Origin: Takakia lepidozioides
Lineage: Eukaryota; Streptophyta; Takakiopsida; Takakiales; Takakiaceae
DNA length: 64,000 bases
Direction of reading: 5' to 3'
Assembly (NCBI GenBank): GCA_030704615.1
Contig: CM060732.1
Coordinates: forward strand, 24,676,001-24,740,000
The notes beneath the pieces were generated by a model. That model saw only the letters and a list, made by a program, of their open reading frames with translations. It was not told the DNA's origin and did not search any database. This document shows, one piece after another, positions 24,306 to 34,168 of the stretch (within the stretch, counting starts at the first letter, position 1; the number at the start of each line of letters is the position of its first letter). Position numbers and translations under genes: made by a program.

Positions 24306-25603
24306 CTGACGACGTGATGCCTCAGAAAGGAAGGCACCGCCGTGGTCCCAGTGGAAAACCCCATAGCCCGCTCTCGCTCGTCGGCATTAGGCTCCACTAA
24401 CTGCTGCAACTGAGCATCCCACAGGAGGCCAGGTCCACCATCCCGAAAAGCATGGGATCCTGGGAAGCTGAGCAGTGTAGGTAATGCTGCTCGTGGTTGA
24501 CCCACCCTGTTGACCACTGCCAAAGGCGAACGGTCATCGTGTCTCACACGTTGAGACTGCCTTCCTGTGTCCAAAATGCCATCCACGGTGAGGTGTGCTG
24601 GCCGCTGCACCCCATCAAATGCACGCTTGAGCAGTGCGGGTGGCATCAAGTTAGTCCACCATAGTCGTGGACGATGAGCCCGTGACCCCACTGCAGCTGC
24701 ATCCAGCAATACTGCTGACCCAAGCCACGACCGGACTTGATGCACACTGGCCATCACCCTGGCCCGAGAATCACCCATCAGTGGCACATTCTCCAAGATG
24801 TATGCCGGAGATACAGCCTGATGAAGCTGCAAGTGGCGCAAAATCCGCACCATCTCCCAAAACAGACCCGTCCTCGAGTCTCGCAATCCATTGCCATGCC
24901 CGGCTGATGAATGCCCTTGGCAGGGCCAACCTGCCACTACCAGATCAATGGAGCCAACCCGCTCCAAATCCTGCGCCCCCAGCAACGCAATGTCTGCTGG
25001 CAAGGCCTGCTGATATCCACGAACTGCAGACACCGGCAACAACTCAGGGTGCTGCTGCACCATCTGAGCAACATGGCGCAGTGAGACGCGTCGTGCAGTC
25101 TCATCCCTCTCCACATACAGGTAACGTCGTACTCGTACACCTGCCTGCAGCACTGCAGCCAATCCAGTGCTGATCCCGCCAAATAAGTCCAGAAGGCATA
25201 TGCCTTCATCCGGTCGCTGCCACACAAGAGGTGTGGTGTCCAATGGCGACAACTGAGGTGGCCCTGGTGCAATCACCGCACTCTCCTCCTCTCCTGACGG
25301 TACAAAAGCTTCTACCCAAGCTTGTTGCACCCGTCCATCAGCAGCGTGCTGCAAATCCTTGCTCGTACCCCACAACGGAGTGTGAGCAACCATGGCAGGC
25401 AACTCCGCCGTACCATGCATGTCATCCTGCTCTGCTGGAGGTGGCACATCCTCTGCATGGGCATTGCCTTCCAGCAACTCTCCAGGCCAACTGACTGCAG
25501 CTGTGAAGGCGGCTAGTGTTGGCATCTTGCCCCGCTGGCAGCTGCAATACCCCCAATGAATGTCACAGGGAGCTGTGCACGGCGACCATCCCCTGACTGC
25601 CAT
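24272..25603 (-). CDS. Cytosine-5 DNA methyltransferase domain in pol
   Basis: 443 codons from an ATG. Motifs of C5 methyltransferases appear in order. Motif I is LLDLFGGISTG (137-147). An acidic end-of-strand YLYVERDE follows at 161. Motif IV is AGWPCQGHSS, with the catalytic Cys at 228. Motif VI is ILENV (269-273). Motif VIII is HRPRLWWTN (310-318). A motif IX-like ALPTLLSFPGS is at 373-383. A motif X lead-in, ERERAMGF, is at 410-417. The GISTG and RTGLFW parts recall DNMT3-like enzymes, while PCQ is the more general form. All key residues are present up to 417, but the last segment (motif X) is shifted to the next frame near 24300-24320, so this copy would be truncated. It sits between protease and RT. 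Confidence 0.9.
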   Translation of the reverse strand: MAVRGWSPCTAPCDIHWGYCSCQRGKMPTLAAFTAAVSWPGELLEGNAHAEDVPPPAEQDDMHGTAELPAMVAHTPLWGTSKDLQHAADGRVQQAWVEAFVPSGEEESAVIAPGPPQLSPLDTTPLVWQRPDEGICLLDLFGGISTGLAAVLQAGVRVRRYLYVERDETARRVSLRHVAQMVQQHPELLPVSAVRGYQQALPADIALLGAQDLERVGSIDLVVAGWPCQGHSSAGHGNGLRDSRTGLFWEMVRILRHLQLHQAVSPAYILENVPLMGDSRARVMASVHQVRSWLGSAVLLDAAAVGSRAHRPRLWWTNLMPPALLKRAFDGVQRPAHLTVDGILDTGRQSQRVRHDDRSPLAVVNRVGQPRAALPTLLSFPGSHAFRDGGPGLLWDAQLQQLVEPNADERERAMGFSTGTTAVPSFLRHHVVRCWGKQWISIA

Positions 25604-26052
25604 CCAGGCCTGTAGGATGCTGACTCCTCCCAGAAATCCAGGGTGAAGCCCATGGGGTATAACACTGCCCCACCAACGAGGACATCGTAAGAGACCGCGT
25701 CTGTCACAATGGCCTTGGCTCGCATCACTGAGCCATCTACAGGATGATCCGGCTGCAGTCTAATAGCCAACTGATGCCGTGTCATGCCGCGAGCCTGCTC
25801 TGATCCTCCCAGAGATGTCTGTATCTGGAAAGGACAAGGCTCCATATCCGCCTCCATGAGGCCCAAACCTGCAATAGCAGCTCTGCCCAACATCAGTGGC
25901 TGAGCTCCTGAGTCCAACAAGACCCGCAGTGGCCGGTACTTCTTGCCTGCCGGTCCACTCAAAGTGAAAATGCCTCCCTGGTTGTCTAACAAGACAACTC
26001 CAGGTGTCACCATGGCGCGCTCAAAGGCTGGCCTAGCTGGCAGCTCCGTCAA
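25513..26052 (-). CDS. Retroviral-type aspartic protease
   Basis: About 179 codons with the active-site motif VLLDSGAQPLML near residues 44-55, then an ILG-type strand region (VSYDVLVGG) near 141-149. This is the usual protease fold of gypsy elements, which clip-like aspartic proteases resemble. The frame opens at a TTG and overlaps the preceding and following frames by about 20 and 90 bases. It is in the same phase as gag. It would process the Gag-Pol polyprotein. Confidence 0.8.
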   Translation of the reverse strand: MTELPARPAFERAMVTPGVVLLDNQGGIFTLSGPAGKKYRPLRVLLDSGAQPLMLGRAAIAGLGLMEADMEPCPFQIQTSLGGSEQARGMTRHQLAIRLQPDHPVDGSVMRAKAIVTDAVSYDVLVGGAVLYPMGFTLDFWEESASYRPGWQSGDGRRAQLPVTFIGGIAAASGARCQH

Positions 26053-26704
26053 TGGCAGCTGCAGCTTGCCAGGGCGCTGCCGTGGCAGTCTTGACCCTCA
26101 AATCCGAGGATCCCTCTGCCACTACACCTTCCACTAACTCCGCAGAAGATGAAGTGACCTCTCCACTCTCGCAGAGTGTTGCTGCTAGTCTGAACACTGC
26201 AGCTGGTCTCACTCCCGGCGTCGCAATCATGGTCGCCGAGAACAGTGGGGCTTGACACACAGAGGTGGCTGCCCCCAATAACACACCGGCTGCACTAGCC
26301 TTGGTAGCAGGTGTCAGTGCTGCACGTGTAGCTCTCCCCAATGGCATAGTAACCTCCGCCTCGGTAACAGTCGGGCGAGAACTAGGTGCCATGGATGGCG
26401 TTGACACTGTCTCCGCCAAGGTGAATGACTGAGGCAGCCTTGCCTGACGGCTTGCCTCCCCACGTTGTGGATCCAATTCCACCTCTGCACCTCGTGGCTC
26501 AGGAACTCGTGTTGCTCCTCGAGTCACGGCTGCAGCAGACTCCACCTGCTCTAGTGGTAGTGCTGCTCCGCACATGAATCCCATGCCTCCCATATCTCCT
26601 CCCTCAGGAGCAGGAGGTGGACCATCCCGCCTGGGAGCCGGTACCGCCTGAGCTATAGCCATGGCAGCGAGCCTCTGCTCTAGCTGCTGAAGCCGATTGG
26701 CCAT
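26033..26704 (-). CDS. Gag-protease linker, alanine-rich
   Basis: About 223 codons starting ATGGCCAATCGG, with a short coiled-coil-like start (LQQLEQRLAAMA) followed by low-complexity A/T/P-rich sequence. It overlaps the end of gag by 25 bases in the -1 direction and returns to the gag phase at the protease. The -1 step at gag could be a programmed shift or a one-base loss in ACCAAGGC. No domain is recognised. Confidence 0.55.
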   Translation of the reverse strand: MANRLQQLEQRLAAMAIAQAVPAPRRDGPPPAPEGGDMGGMGFMCGAALPLEQVESAAAVTRGATRVPEPRGAEVELDPQRGEASRQARLPQSFTLAETVSTPSMAPSSRPTVTEAEVTMPLGRATRAALTPATKASAAGVLLGAATSVCQAPLFSATMIATPGVRPAAVFRLAATLCESGEVTSSSAELVEGVVAEGSSDLRVKTATAAPWQAAAAIDGAAS

Positions 26705-28158
26705 GCCTTGGTCAACACCTGACCTCCGCGTCCTTGGCCATGTGGAGCTTGCCCTTGGCCTGCACCTCGTGCCCGACCACCTCGTCCTCTTTGGGCTGGT
26801 CCACCTCGCCCCCGGCCACCATTGTTCCCTTGGAACTGGCCTGGGCGCAACTCAGGATGCAAGTCATAACACTGGGCATCTACATGCCCATACTTGCCAC
26901 AATGCCCACACTGCAACTGTGCAGGCTGTGCTTGTGCCGGCCTTCTGCCACTCTCTGGGCAATCTCTCTTGACATGGGGTCCTCCACATGTCCAACATAT
27001 CACCCCTGGTTGCTGTTGGCCTGCAAAAGATGCCACGGGCCTCTGCACCTGAGGTCCCCTGTAAGCTCCATGGAACTTGGGCTGGGCAACCTTGCCCCCC
27101 TGACCACGCTGTTGGGCAGTCCCTTGTGCTTGTGGGCTGACAGCTGTGCCCCGTACAGGCATGTCCTTACCAAATCCAATTGTAACAACTCGCTCCTCCA
27201 CCATGTTGAGCTCAATCCGCTCAGCCAGCAGAAACACATCTGCTAATGTGGGTTGGGCTGCTTGTAACAGGGTTGCATCTCGCACCCTTCTCTTGAGCTC
27301 CTTGTCCAGAATTCCATACCAAAACTGGATTGCCTGAGCTTCAGTAACCCCTTGGGTCACACTTATCAAGCGCCTCATACGAGTGTACGCCTCTCGCAGG
27401 CTCTCACTGGGTTTGCGCTGGAAGTCTTGCAAACTTCGCAGCTTCTCTGTCCGTACACCTTGGTAGTTCCTCCGCAACTCCTGGAAGAACTCCACCACCG
27501 GGTTGAATCTAGGCACATGTGTTGTAGCTGTGGCAGGAGGAGTAGTAGCACCTTCTGAACTGGTACCACCTGCAGAAGTACCAGCACTACCTGCTCCACT
27601 ACTAGTGCTGGCAGTGGGAGCTATTGGTACTGATGCAGCTACTGGTCGCGTCATGCCTCGAGTAATGGAGATGTAGTCAGGTGACCAATACATCCTCCAC
27701 TCCTCAATCTCTGCTTCATGTCCTCGCCTGAACTCGTGGTAATCGTCCATAGGCGGGCCTTCCAAATGCTGGAACAGTCCCTTCCACGCCATGAATGGGG
27801 TGAATAGATGTGGATTGCGCATCTGCTGCAAATCACACCAGCTGTCGAACTCCTGGATAAAGTCATCCAACTCGATTGTGCCCACAGCTCCAGAGTACCT
27901 ACGAGGCCCCTTGGTAGCTCCATACATCTCCTCCATGTCGTCCCACAACAATGGCGAATGAAAGTGCACACCTGTTGATGAAGCCTCCGAGCCTGTGTCT
28001 GACTCTACAGTAATTGAGGGTGGCGGTGAAGGTGGTCTGAACCGAATACCTCGTCTTGTGAACCCACTCTCACTGTTACTGCCTGTAGCCGTACTCCCCT
28101 CAAAACCCTTGGGTAACTCCGTAATGACACTCACAATGTGCACCTCCTCCAGTGACAC
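26680..28158 (-). CDS. Gag nucleocapsid/capsid protein
   Basis: 492 codons. The middle (about 85-330) matches a retrotransposon Gag fold: FIQEFDSWCD, then after a low-complexity spacer RFNPVVEFFQELRRNYQG, SLQDFQRKPSESLREAYTRM and QFWYGILDKELKRRV. Two zinc knuckles follow, CWTCGGPHVKRDC (CX2CX3HX4C) and CGHCGKYGHVDAQC (CX2CX4HX4C), then an RG/G-rich tail typical of RNA binding. The open frame starts at GTG after a TAG. The first in-frame ATG is at about codon 75, which would cut the N-terminus, so a spliced or damaged start is possible. Confidence 0.88.
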   Translation of the reverse strand: MSLEEVHIVSVITELPKGFEGSTATGSNSESGFTRRGIRFRPPSPPPSITVESDTGSEASSTGVHFHSPLLWDDMEEMYGATKGPRRYSGAVGTIELDDFIQEFDSWCDLQQMRNPHLFTPFMAWKGLFQHLEGPPMDDYHEFRRGHEAEIEEWRMYWSPDYISITRGMTRPVAASVPIAPTASTSSGAGSAGTSAGGTSSEGATTPPATATTHVPRFNPVVEFFQELRRNYQGVRTEKLRSLQDFQRKPSESLREAYTRMRRLISVTQGVTEAQAIQFWYGILDKELKRRVRDATLLQAAQPTLADVFLLAERIELNMVEERVVTIGFGKDMPVRGTAVSPQAQGTAQQRGQGGKVAQPKFHGAYRGPQVQRPVASFAGQQQPGVICWTCGGPHVKRDCPESGRRPAQAQPAQLQCGHCGKYGHVDAQCYDLHPELRPGQFQGNNGGRGRGGPAQRGRGGRARGAGQGQAPHGQGRGGQVLTKAWPIGFSS

Positions 28159-28671
28159 TATAAGGCTCTAGTACTAATCTAATAGTGACACGGGTGGGCA
28201 CCTGTTGCAGTCTAAAGGGTCATATCCCAGTGGCTCAGGGCACCTGCACCTGCATCCACCGCAAGAACTCCTATGGTTGGCTGGTCATCAACCCAGCCTC
28301 ACCATAGAAGAAACACTGGTGGTCTTGCTGGTCATCACTCCAGCCTCACCACCGACAGCATACTCTAGGATTGACCGGTGATCAAATCCGGCCTAATCCC
28401 TATGAAAGCAAGCGCCCACACAAAACCAACATGGCGCACAGTCAAGCATGCAGGTGTTGGGGGGGATCCAAACACAAGAAATCAAAACATCAACACCCCC
28501 ACACCAAAGTCCAGCAGCAACGCTGATCCTGCAGAATATCCCAGCCCAAAACCCCGGACTGACTGGCCTCCACCAAGAGAGGCTTTGGCAACTACAAGTA
28601 CAAGGTAATGAAAATAGTACAGAGATGGAGGGGAAGAATAGAAGCCCGACCAAGCAAGATCTAATCCTGAT

Positions 28672-29421
28672 CTATGCTATCAACTGCCAGACTTCTCTCA
28701 AAGTGCCTCGCTCTGCATGATGGTAAGGTGTAGGAGGTATATCTATGTCCAGAAACCTGCCACTAACCTTGTCCCAAGCTACAGTAGCTCGCTCTAACCA
28801 ACCCTCCTCCTCTTTCTGCCAGGTAGAGACAAAGCAATACTCCCCTATCTCCCGCTCACTGAACACTAAAGAAAACAAAGGTAGGGTCTGATAGTCTCTC
28901 AACTCGAAAGCTTTGAGACGGTTGCGGGTGTCCTCATTGCGAATGACTGCATCTCCTTCACGCACAACAAACATGTCATTGCTGATGAACCCCCGCTCGT
29001 GGTTGCCCTGTGCAGAGCGTATCCGGCTGCAACCATGTCTGATTGCACAAACTTGTGTAGCTCCTGCTCCTCTGCTCCAGTACACCACGGCCTTGTGGCT
29101 GAACACCTTGGTCCCCGGGGCTGTCTTTGGCTGTGTTCCAAGCCTAGCTTCCACCCACTTTGGTATTTCACCTACAGCTGCAGAACTGCTGGCTCCAACA
29201 GAGTTCTGACTGTCCAAGGCGATATTGAGGCCCTCAATGCCAACTACAGCAGTCTGTTGTCTACTGCTAATGCCTGACTCCCAGTATGCAATCAACTCGT
29301 CCAACTGTTCTCCACTCAAATCAGTCTGAGTTCCTTGGGAAACATAAATCCTGTCCCCTTGTGTGCACAGGCTAAGAGAAGAGACCTGCCCTTCAATTAC
29401 GTCCTCATTTCCCCCAGCCAT
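28672..29421 (-). CDS. Unknown ORF upstream of gag in the retrotransposon
   Basis: 249 codons from ATG to TAG with no stop inside. I do not recognise a domain. The first 95 residues are polar (Q, S, E rich). Residues of about 100-235 look like a folded alpha/beta domain with many aromatics: FSHKAVVYWSRG, GFISNDMFVVREGD, LPLFSLVFSERE and YCFVSTWQKEEEGWLERATV. It lies between the leader and gag, in the same phase as gag but separated by about 500 bases with stops. An accessory protein or a spliced N-terminal extension of Gag are both possible. Preservation of a long frame while pol has decayed is notable. Confidence 0.6.
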   Translation of the reverse strand: MAGGNEDVIEGQVSSLSLCTQGDRIYVSQGTQTDLSGEQLDELIAYWESGISSRQQTAVVGIEGLNIALDSQNSVGASSSAAVGEIPKWVEARLGTQPKTAPGTKVFSHKAVVYWSRGAGATQVCAIRHGCSRIRSAQGNHERGFISNDMFVVREGDAVIRNEDTRNRLKAFELRDYQTLPLFSLVFSEREIGEYCFVSTWQKEEEGWLERATVAWDKVSGRFLDIDIPPTPYHHAERGTLREVWQLIA

Positions 29422-29995
29422 GCAAGGAGTACATCCACAGATTTGTCTCTCATATAGACCAGCACAGGTTCTAGAGACAGGATTGTGGATCTTTTATGGC
29501 ACACTCACACTCTAAAAATTCCATAGATTTTTAGCAGAGTCCCAAAAACAGAAACCAGGTCTAGGTAGGTAGATTTCCCCTTTCTGCAGCTATTCCCCCA
29601 AAAACTGAGTCAAACAGAGTCCATTTGACAAAGATATGACCAATTTGGCTCTAAATCATTTAAATTAGATCAAAAGAAAGGTTTTTTTTTTTTTTTTAAC
29701 GCCAAAACGTTCTCACCATTAAAAACTGTTCCCAGGTTATCTACAGGTTCCGAACATGTTCATGTAGTTCTCTGTTGTTTTGGGGTCGCCTCGCCATTAC
29801 CACGGAGCAGCTCGATTTGTTGGACTCCGATCGGCTTCTCCTCCATGATGGACCGCGTTGCCGCTTCGTCATCCCTCAGCTGCATTTGTTCAGGTGTCCG
29901 TCCCACATACTGATCATTGCTGACTCTCAGGTCGTTTCCCGTAAGTTCCAGCTCGCATGGAGGGAGATTACCGGCAGCCTGCACTTCAACTCGAC
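29422..29995 (-). other. Retrotransposon leader region
   Basis: Sits between the VTE3-like fragment and the upstream ORF. It contains an A-run of about 17 (minus strand, near 29681-29698) and a short open frame (29760-29984) without a recognised domain. No tRNA-complementary primer site is convincing here. Confidence 0.4.
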
Positions 29996-30277
29996 TGCCT
30001 CCCTGATACCATGCTGTGGATCTGACCAGTACTCAATGCTTCATGCAGACACATATTGATCCGCGTAGTCGGTCGCGAACGGCAAGTCCTCTACATCCCC
30101 TTCACTAATCGTGCACTCCTTGAGAGGTGCCTTCTCCTTTGCTTTAGCAAGCTGGTGAGGAGATTGATCCAGAATGCTCACATTCTTGGCATCCACAGTT
30201 TTTTCAATCCCCAATGTGGCGAATCCCGTGCCGCCACCAACATCTACCACCACCAAGGTAGGATCATCGAGGCAAAT
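29996..30277 (-). pseudogene. VTE3: VTE3 (MPBQ/MSBQ methyltransferase) fragment
   Basis: On the minus strand, after a ttcag acceptor, the frame reads the SAM-binding core of the plastid inner-envelope methyltransferase of tocopherol and plastoquinone synthesis: VVDVGGGTGFATLGI, VDAKNVSILDQSPHQLAKAK and EGDVEDLPFATDYADQYVSA. The next residue, normally Gly of GSIEYW, is TGA. The match then goes on as SIEYWSDPQHGIREA with two further substitutions and stops abruptly at about 29996, where retrotransposon leader begins. Only one exon-sized piece is present, so it is a non-functional captured or interrupted copy. Confidence 0.85.
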
Positions 30278-31578
30278 CTGAAGTAAGTTAGGCTGTTTTT
30301 GAATTGGGTTTTGTTCAGCGATGGCAATGGCTGCAAGGATGGCCGCACCATCGTTGCAATGGCAGTGGAAGCCGGTGACAGTTGTGGACAACCAACAAAG
30401 GCTTCGCTCTCGGGATATCCTGCAGGTTTGAGCTCATCATCATGCTTACATAGGTTAGCGTCGACAGGCTTGTTGCTCAGCGGGCAATTATAAGCCAAGA
30501 ACTGGAGCGTGCATGTGAGCAGAAGGAGAAACAGTAGCGATCTTCGATTGCGGGCTGTCAGTGCAGACCAAAGCGTCTCAAGGCCTGCGTCGCAGCTGCG
30601 GTTCATCCAGCACAAGCAGGAGGCATTCTGGTTTTACAGCTTAGTGTCTGTATTGTACGACCATATCATAAACCCTGGGCATTTGGGCGGAGGACATGCA
30701 GGAGGATACTCTAGAACCAGCAGATGGACCTCCACAGGAGCAACGGTGGCCAGAGCACATAGGAGAGCTTTAGCAAGCTTGGTGGAGCTGACAAAGTCAC
30801 CAACAATTATCATTGTCTGATTCTGTAGTTGCTGCAAGGGCCTCTCGTCGTCCAGTGGCCATGGCAACGGGAAATCTAATGGCATCCATTGCTGCTGCAG
30901 ATACTTAGTATCCAAGCCTCTGTGATCACATCTGCGCATAGGGGACGATGAAGGTCAGGCTTTTGCGAACAAGAGAGCAGGGAAGAAGAAACAGCTTCAA
31001 TTTCTTGCTTTATACTTAGGACCAGCCGATGGAGCTCCCTGCCCATTCTAGCCTGTACATCCTCGTCAGCATCGTTGCTGGAGGGCTCAACCCAAGCACC
31101 CAGTTGGAATGTGCGCTCAGCTATGACGTTGGCTTCCCCAGCAGCCCCTTCTCAGGAGAAGAGCCACAGTCCAGAAGCTTCGTGTGTTGATTCCCTGGAT
31201 TACTGGCCTGATAGCACTGTTTTTAACCCACACCTGCGTAAGGCAAGCTCGTCGCCGATGACACTGTGAACCTGACGAACTAATGCCGCCGGATCACTTA
31301 TCCAACAAGAGCGCATCTGCCTTTCGGAAGTGGAGACCCTTGATATATGCGTAAAGAACCACCGGTGCCTCCGACATAGGAAGGCCTTCGATCACATGCA
31401 AACTAGGGGCAGGCATAGGAAAACCAACGACAAGTTGATGATCAATCGCAAGGCTAGAATCTACCAGAGAAACCTGCAGCTCAAGTTTTAACCAACATAG
31501 AGCCCCCGTCTCTCTCTCTTTCAAAACAAAAACCACAAGTGCTAAAACTAAACTCACCTCTGGCACTCACAGATGCAA

Positions 31579-31594
31579 GCTCATCTTTCTCGAG
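31579..31594 (-). promoter_or_regulatory. Putative self-priming primer-binding site
   Basis: The minus strand reads CTCGAGAAAGATGAGC directly after the LTR end (..TTATCA) with no gap. It is the exact reverse complement, 16 of 16, of GCTCATCTTTCTCGAG inside the same LTR (31776-31791). In Tf1/sushi-type elements the 5' end of the mRNA folds back onto such a site and primes minus-strand synthesis in place of a tRNA. The position and perfect match fit that scheme. Confidence 0.6.
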
Positions 31595-31941
31595 TGATAA
31601 GAAAGCTAAGGACACACACGATGCAAAGCATGAAAACCAAAACCATCACTCTTTGAAATAGTAGTCGAGCCAGGGGCACCCCAAGCTATGGGGACTCCAC
31701 CCCACAACAACCTACACTCCCATCATAAGCACTCTCAATCCTAAACGATGCAGGAGCTCGGTCGCGCAGGCTCAACTCGAGAAAGATGAGCCGCGCGACT
31801 GCCTCTCTCGTGAAGATAAGACGGACCAGGTGTCAAACTAAACTTGACACCTGATTTAACACTTGACCTAAATCCAAGTGTTAAATACAAATAACTAGTT
31901 TTATTCTAGCTGTTTTCACACTGTGCTTATTTAACTTGACA
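31595..31941 (-). repeat. 5' LTR (347 bp)
   Basis: Reads as identical to 20125-20471 over all 347 bases. The minus strand starts TGTCAAG and ends TTATCA. The 85-bp A segment that precedes the downstream copy is absent here; instead the LTR abuts a coding-like exon ending CCTACCCAG. Transcription of a self-primed element would be expected to start near 31791. Confidence 0.75.
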
Positions 31942-32090
31942 ACCTGGGTAGGAACAAACAGCTGACGAGGGTTGATTTCAAACTTCTGACCCAAAGTCAT
32001 GTCTTCAACAGCTTGGCAGCTCACTCCATCAACGGTGAAGCTAAGCGGACGCTCCACGCACTGGTTCATCACAAAAATCAAGTTCAGAAT

Positions 32091-32847
32091 CTGTGACACC
32101 TATCCTGAGTTGTTGAAATACCAAACTAACTCATTCCTGCATTCAGAGTTCCAATAATCCAAATCAAGGCTTTGTGTCTGTGCATGTCCTAGAATGTATT
32201 GCTGGTCGAAATGTGCAATGGGGTTGTGCTGCCTATGGCCACAATATACAGAGTCTACATCTCATGTTGTAAGTTTTGGGACTTCGGGAGCCCTGCATAA
32301 AAGCACTGGGATTACAAACACCATTGCCAACAAGTCTGCGCACCAAGGGTGTAGACCTGCGCCACCCACCATAGCATTATATTTATACATTGCAACTGAC
32401 CAGGAGAGCAAAGATCGAAAAGAGATCAAGGAACTTCCGAGATTAAGTCAGAACCTTGTCTCTTGCAATTGGCAAAATGATACAACTGAAGTCGAAGCAA
32501 CGAAGTGGCCTCTGTGACCCTTCCAACCCAAGTGATTCCTCAGCTCGAGGTACCAAAAACCTGATCCAGCAGTGCTTGAAAGCCTCGAGTAATGTGCAGC
32601 ATTGTGCTCCTCCAAATGTGCTCCTGGCTCGTGATCTTGTCTCGTCGTTGCTCCTTTGGCTATGGCGAAAAGGAAGGAGGCGCGAGAAAATGGCGAGAGG
32701 AAGTCGGGCAGGGGCAGGCGAACGCATGTTTAAAACTAACAATATGCACTTAAAACATGTTAAGCTAAAATGTTGGTGCGGTAGGGATATTGTTAGTTGC
32801 AGCAGCTGTTACGAAAACGGGGCTGCTAACCGTTACCAAGTGTTCTA
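32091..32847. other. Right-end interior of the Harbinger block
   Basis: No complete gene. Subterminal motifs (aacatgtttta, ccgcacc) near 32740-32800 on the minus strand echo those near the left end. An open frame at 32443-32742 (-) has no recognised domain. Confidence 0.4.
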
Positions 32848-32874
32848 CGCTAACAGCGCGGTGCGGCAGGGGCC
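32848..32874 (-). repeat. Right terminal inverted repeat (Harbinger)
   Basis: Ends ...GGTGCGGCAGGGGCC directly before TTA at 32875-32877. It is the inverted partner of 12675-12701. Confidence 0.6.
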
Positions 32875-32877
32875 TTA

Positions 32878-34168
32878 GATAGATATTTTAACTACTACAG
32901 TTTAATTACCCACCATATGAGTAGCCACTATCACTTACTTAGTCATCAATACTACTAAGTGTACAATAATTATCGTAATATTACACCACTACACATATCC
33001 ACATCACAATTATAACAAGCCTAAAACGGCGATTGGCTCTCTTGCTTTGGCAAAACATAAGAGGAAGGTGAGAGAGGGGCATGACTCGGCACAACACGCC
33101 AATCGGTGCCTTGACACGGCGTAAGGTCCTTTGACCACATTTTCTCCATTGACTTCAACACGATGCAAAGTCTCTCTCTACAAGAGAGCCAATTATAAAT
33201 TTAAGAATTGAAATCCAAAAATAATAATAAATCACACAGTATCACCACTTAGAATGAGGTCATAGTATTCAACACGACTCACTAAATATTAACCACTAGC
33301 ATTATACCTCCATACATTTCCACATCAAAATATTGTTATAATATATAATTTAAATCCACGTGTTAGCACTAGTGGTTTAAACTGTGTGTTGAGCAGTAGG
33401 CTCTGTAAATTCACTGGACCTTAAAAATTTTATCTTATCTTTATGTTGTCCTTAACTACTCACATTAGTCTACTATAAATATCCATATAAGCATAATATT
33501 AAAATATTAAAAATTATTTGAAATCCGCTTGTCATCCTGAGTTGTAAGAACTACTCCCAAATCCTGGGAGGCCACCATGGCATATTAATCAATTTAATAA
33601 TTGGCTAATTGTCACAATCACTGACGAGTAGTTTATGTAGTAATTTAAGACACGAGCAGTAAAATGGCCAGTAATAAAATCCCAGTTTCCTTCTAGTGGA
33701 AACTAGTATTTTTGGACCCTGTTATGGTTTATCAATTCACCGCTGCTTACTTTGTGCCTATATCACCTAGTATCTCTCAATGCAAAATTCACCGCCGCCA
33801 CTACAAGTTTAGGGTTTTTGGCTACACCACTGAAGGTTTTGCCTCGCTGAATTTGCACAAATGTGTTGTACAAATGCACCAGTCCTCTATACCTCATGCC
33901 AGTTTTATTCCGTTTTAAAAACATAAAACTCATATGACCGAGGTTTAAAAACATAAAACTCCCATGACATGACCGTGGGTTGTGCTCACGTGAGCATGCA
34001 CACGGCTGTGCTCACAGGATACCAACCCCCGCCCTAAGTTATGCATGCATGGGCAGGCGACACACATTTCCGCAGGGTTTGGGGCTTTCAAGCATAGGTC
34101 GGGTGACCGACCATGCGGCCGAGTAACAGTGCGCACCAATGTCCCGGCTCGGATCCATGTGTGGATGA
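32878..34168. other. AT-rich gene-free flank
   Basis: AT-rich sequence right of the TTA duplication. I see no supported gene, RNA gene or structured repeat. Confidence 0.5.

Larger units (their letters stand above)
20125..31941 (-). mobile_element. Ty3/gypsy-type LTR retrotransposon with DNA methyltransferase
   Basis: This minus-strand element is bounded by two 347-bp repeats (31595-31941 upstream, 20125-20471 downstream) that read as identical and have TG...CA ends. The order from 5' is LTR, a 16-nt putative self-primer site, gene-derived sequence, leader, unknown ORF, gag, protease, DNA methyltransferase, RT, RNase H, integrase with PHD finger, a G-rich polypurine tract, an 85-bp segment, LTR. 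The protease-RT-RH-IN order marks Ty3/gypsy. The outer flanks cacaa and acctg do not match, so no target duplication is seen. The boundaries are my best reading. Whether the gene-derived stretch at 30.0-31.6 kb was captured by this element or lay there before is open. Confidence 0.6.
30634..32090 (-). pseudogene. Unidentified gene-like fragments around the 5' LTR
   Basis: Several exon-like pieces on the minus strand look protein-coding but I cannot name the family. One (31942-32090) lies between a cacag acceptor and a CAG/GT donor and reads VERPLSFTVDGVSCQAVED then LGQKFEINPRQLFVPTQ. Another (31294-31473) follows a ctgcag acceptor and reads HQLVVGFPMPAPSLHVIEG then VVLYAYIKGLHFRKAD. A third (30634-30939) holds MIIVGDFVSSTKLAKALL and APVEVHLLVLEYPP. 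The first is outside the LTR and the others inside, so the LTR may have landed within an existing gene copy. Frames do not join into one intact protein. Confidence 0.4.
12675..32874. mobile_element. Putative PIF/Harbinger DNA transposon with nested LTR element
   Basis: Both ends carry similar inverted termini: ggcccccgccgcacc on the left and, on the reverse complement, GGCCCCTGCCGCACC on the right (about 21 of the first 27 bases match). Both are flanked by TTA, the target duplication usual for PIF/Harbinger. A further subterminal motif (ccgcac then acat) occurs on both sides. Inside are the two genes such elements normally encode: a Myb/SANT-like protein (+, 13012-14616) and a DDE transposase (-, 18255-19532). 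Host gene fragments and an LTR retrotransposon fill the rest, giving about 20.2 kb. The TIR match is short, so the right end could belong to a related neighbouring element. Confidence 0.6.
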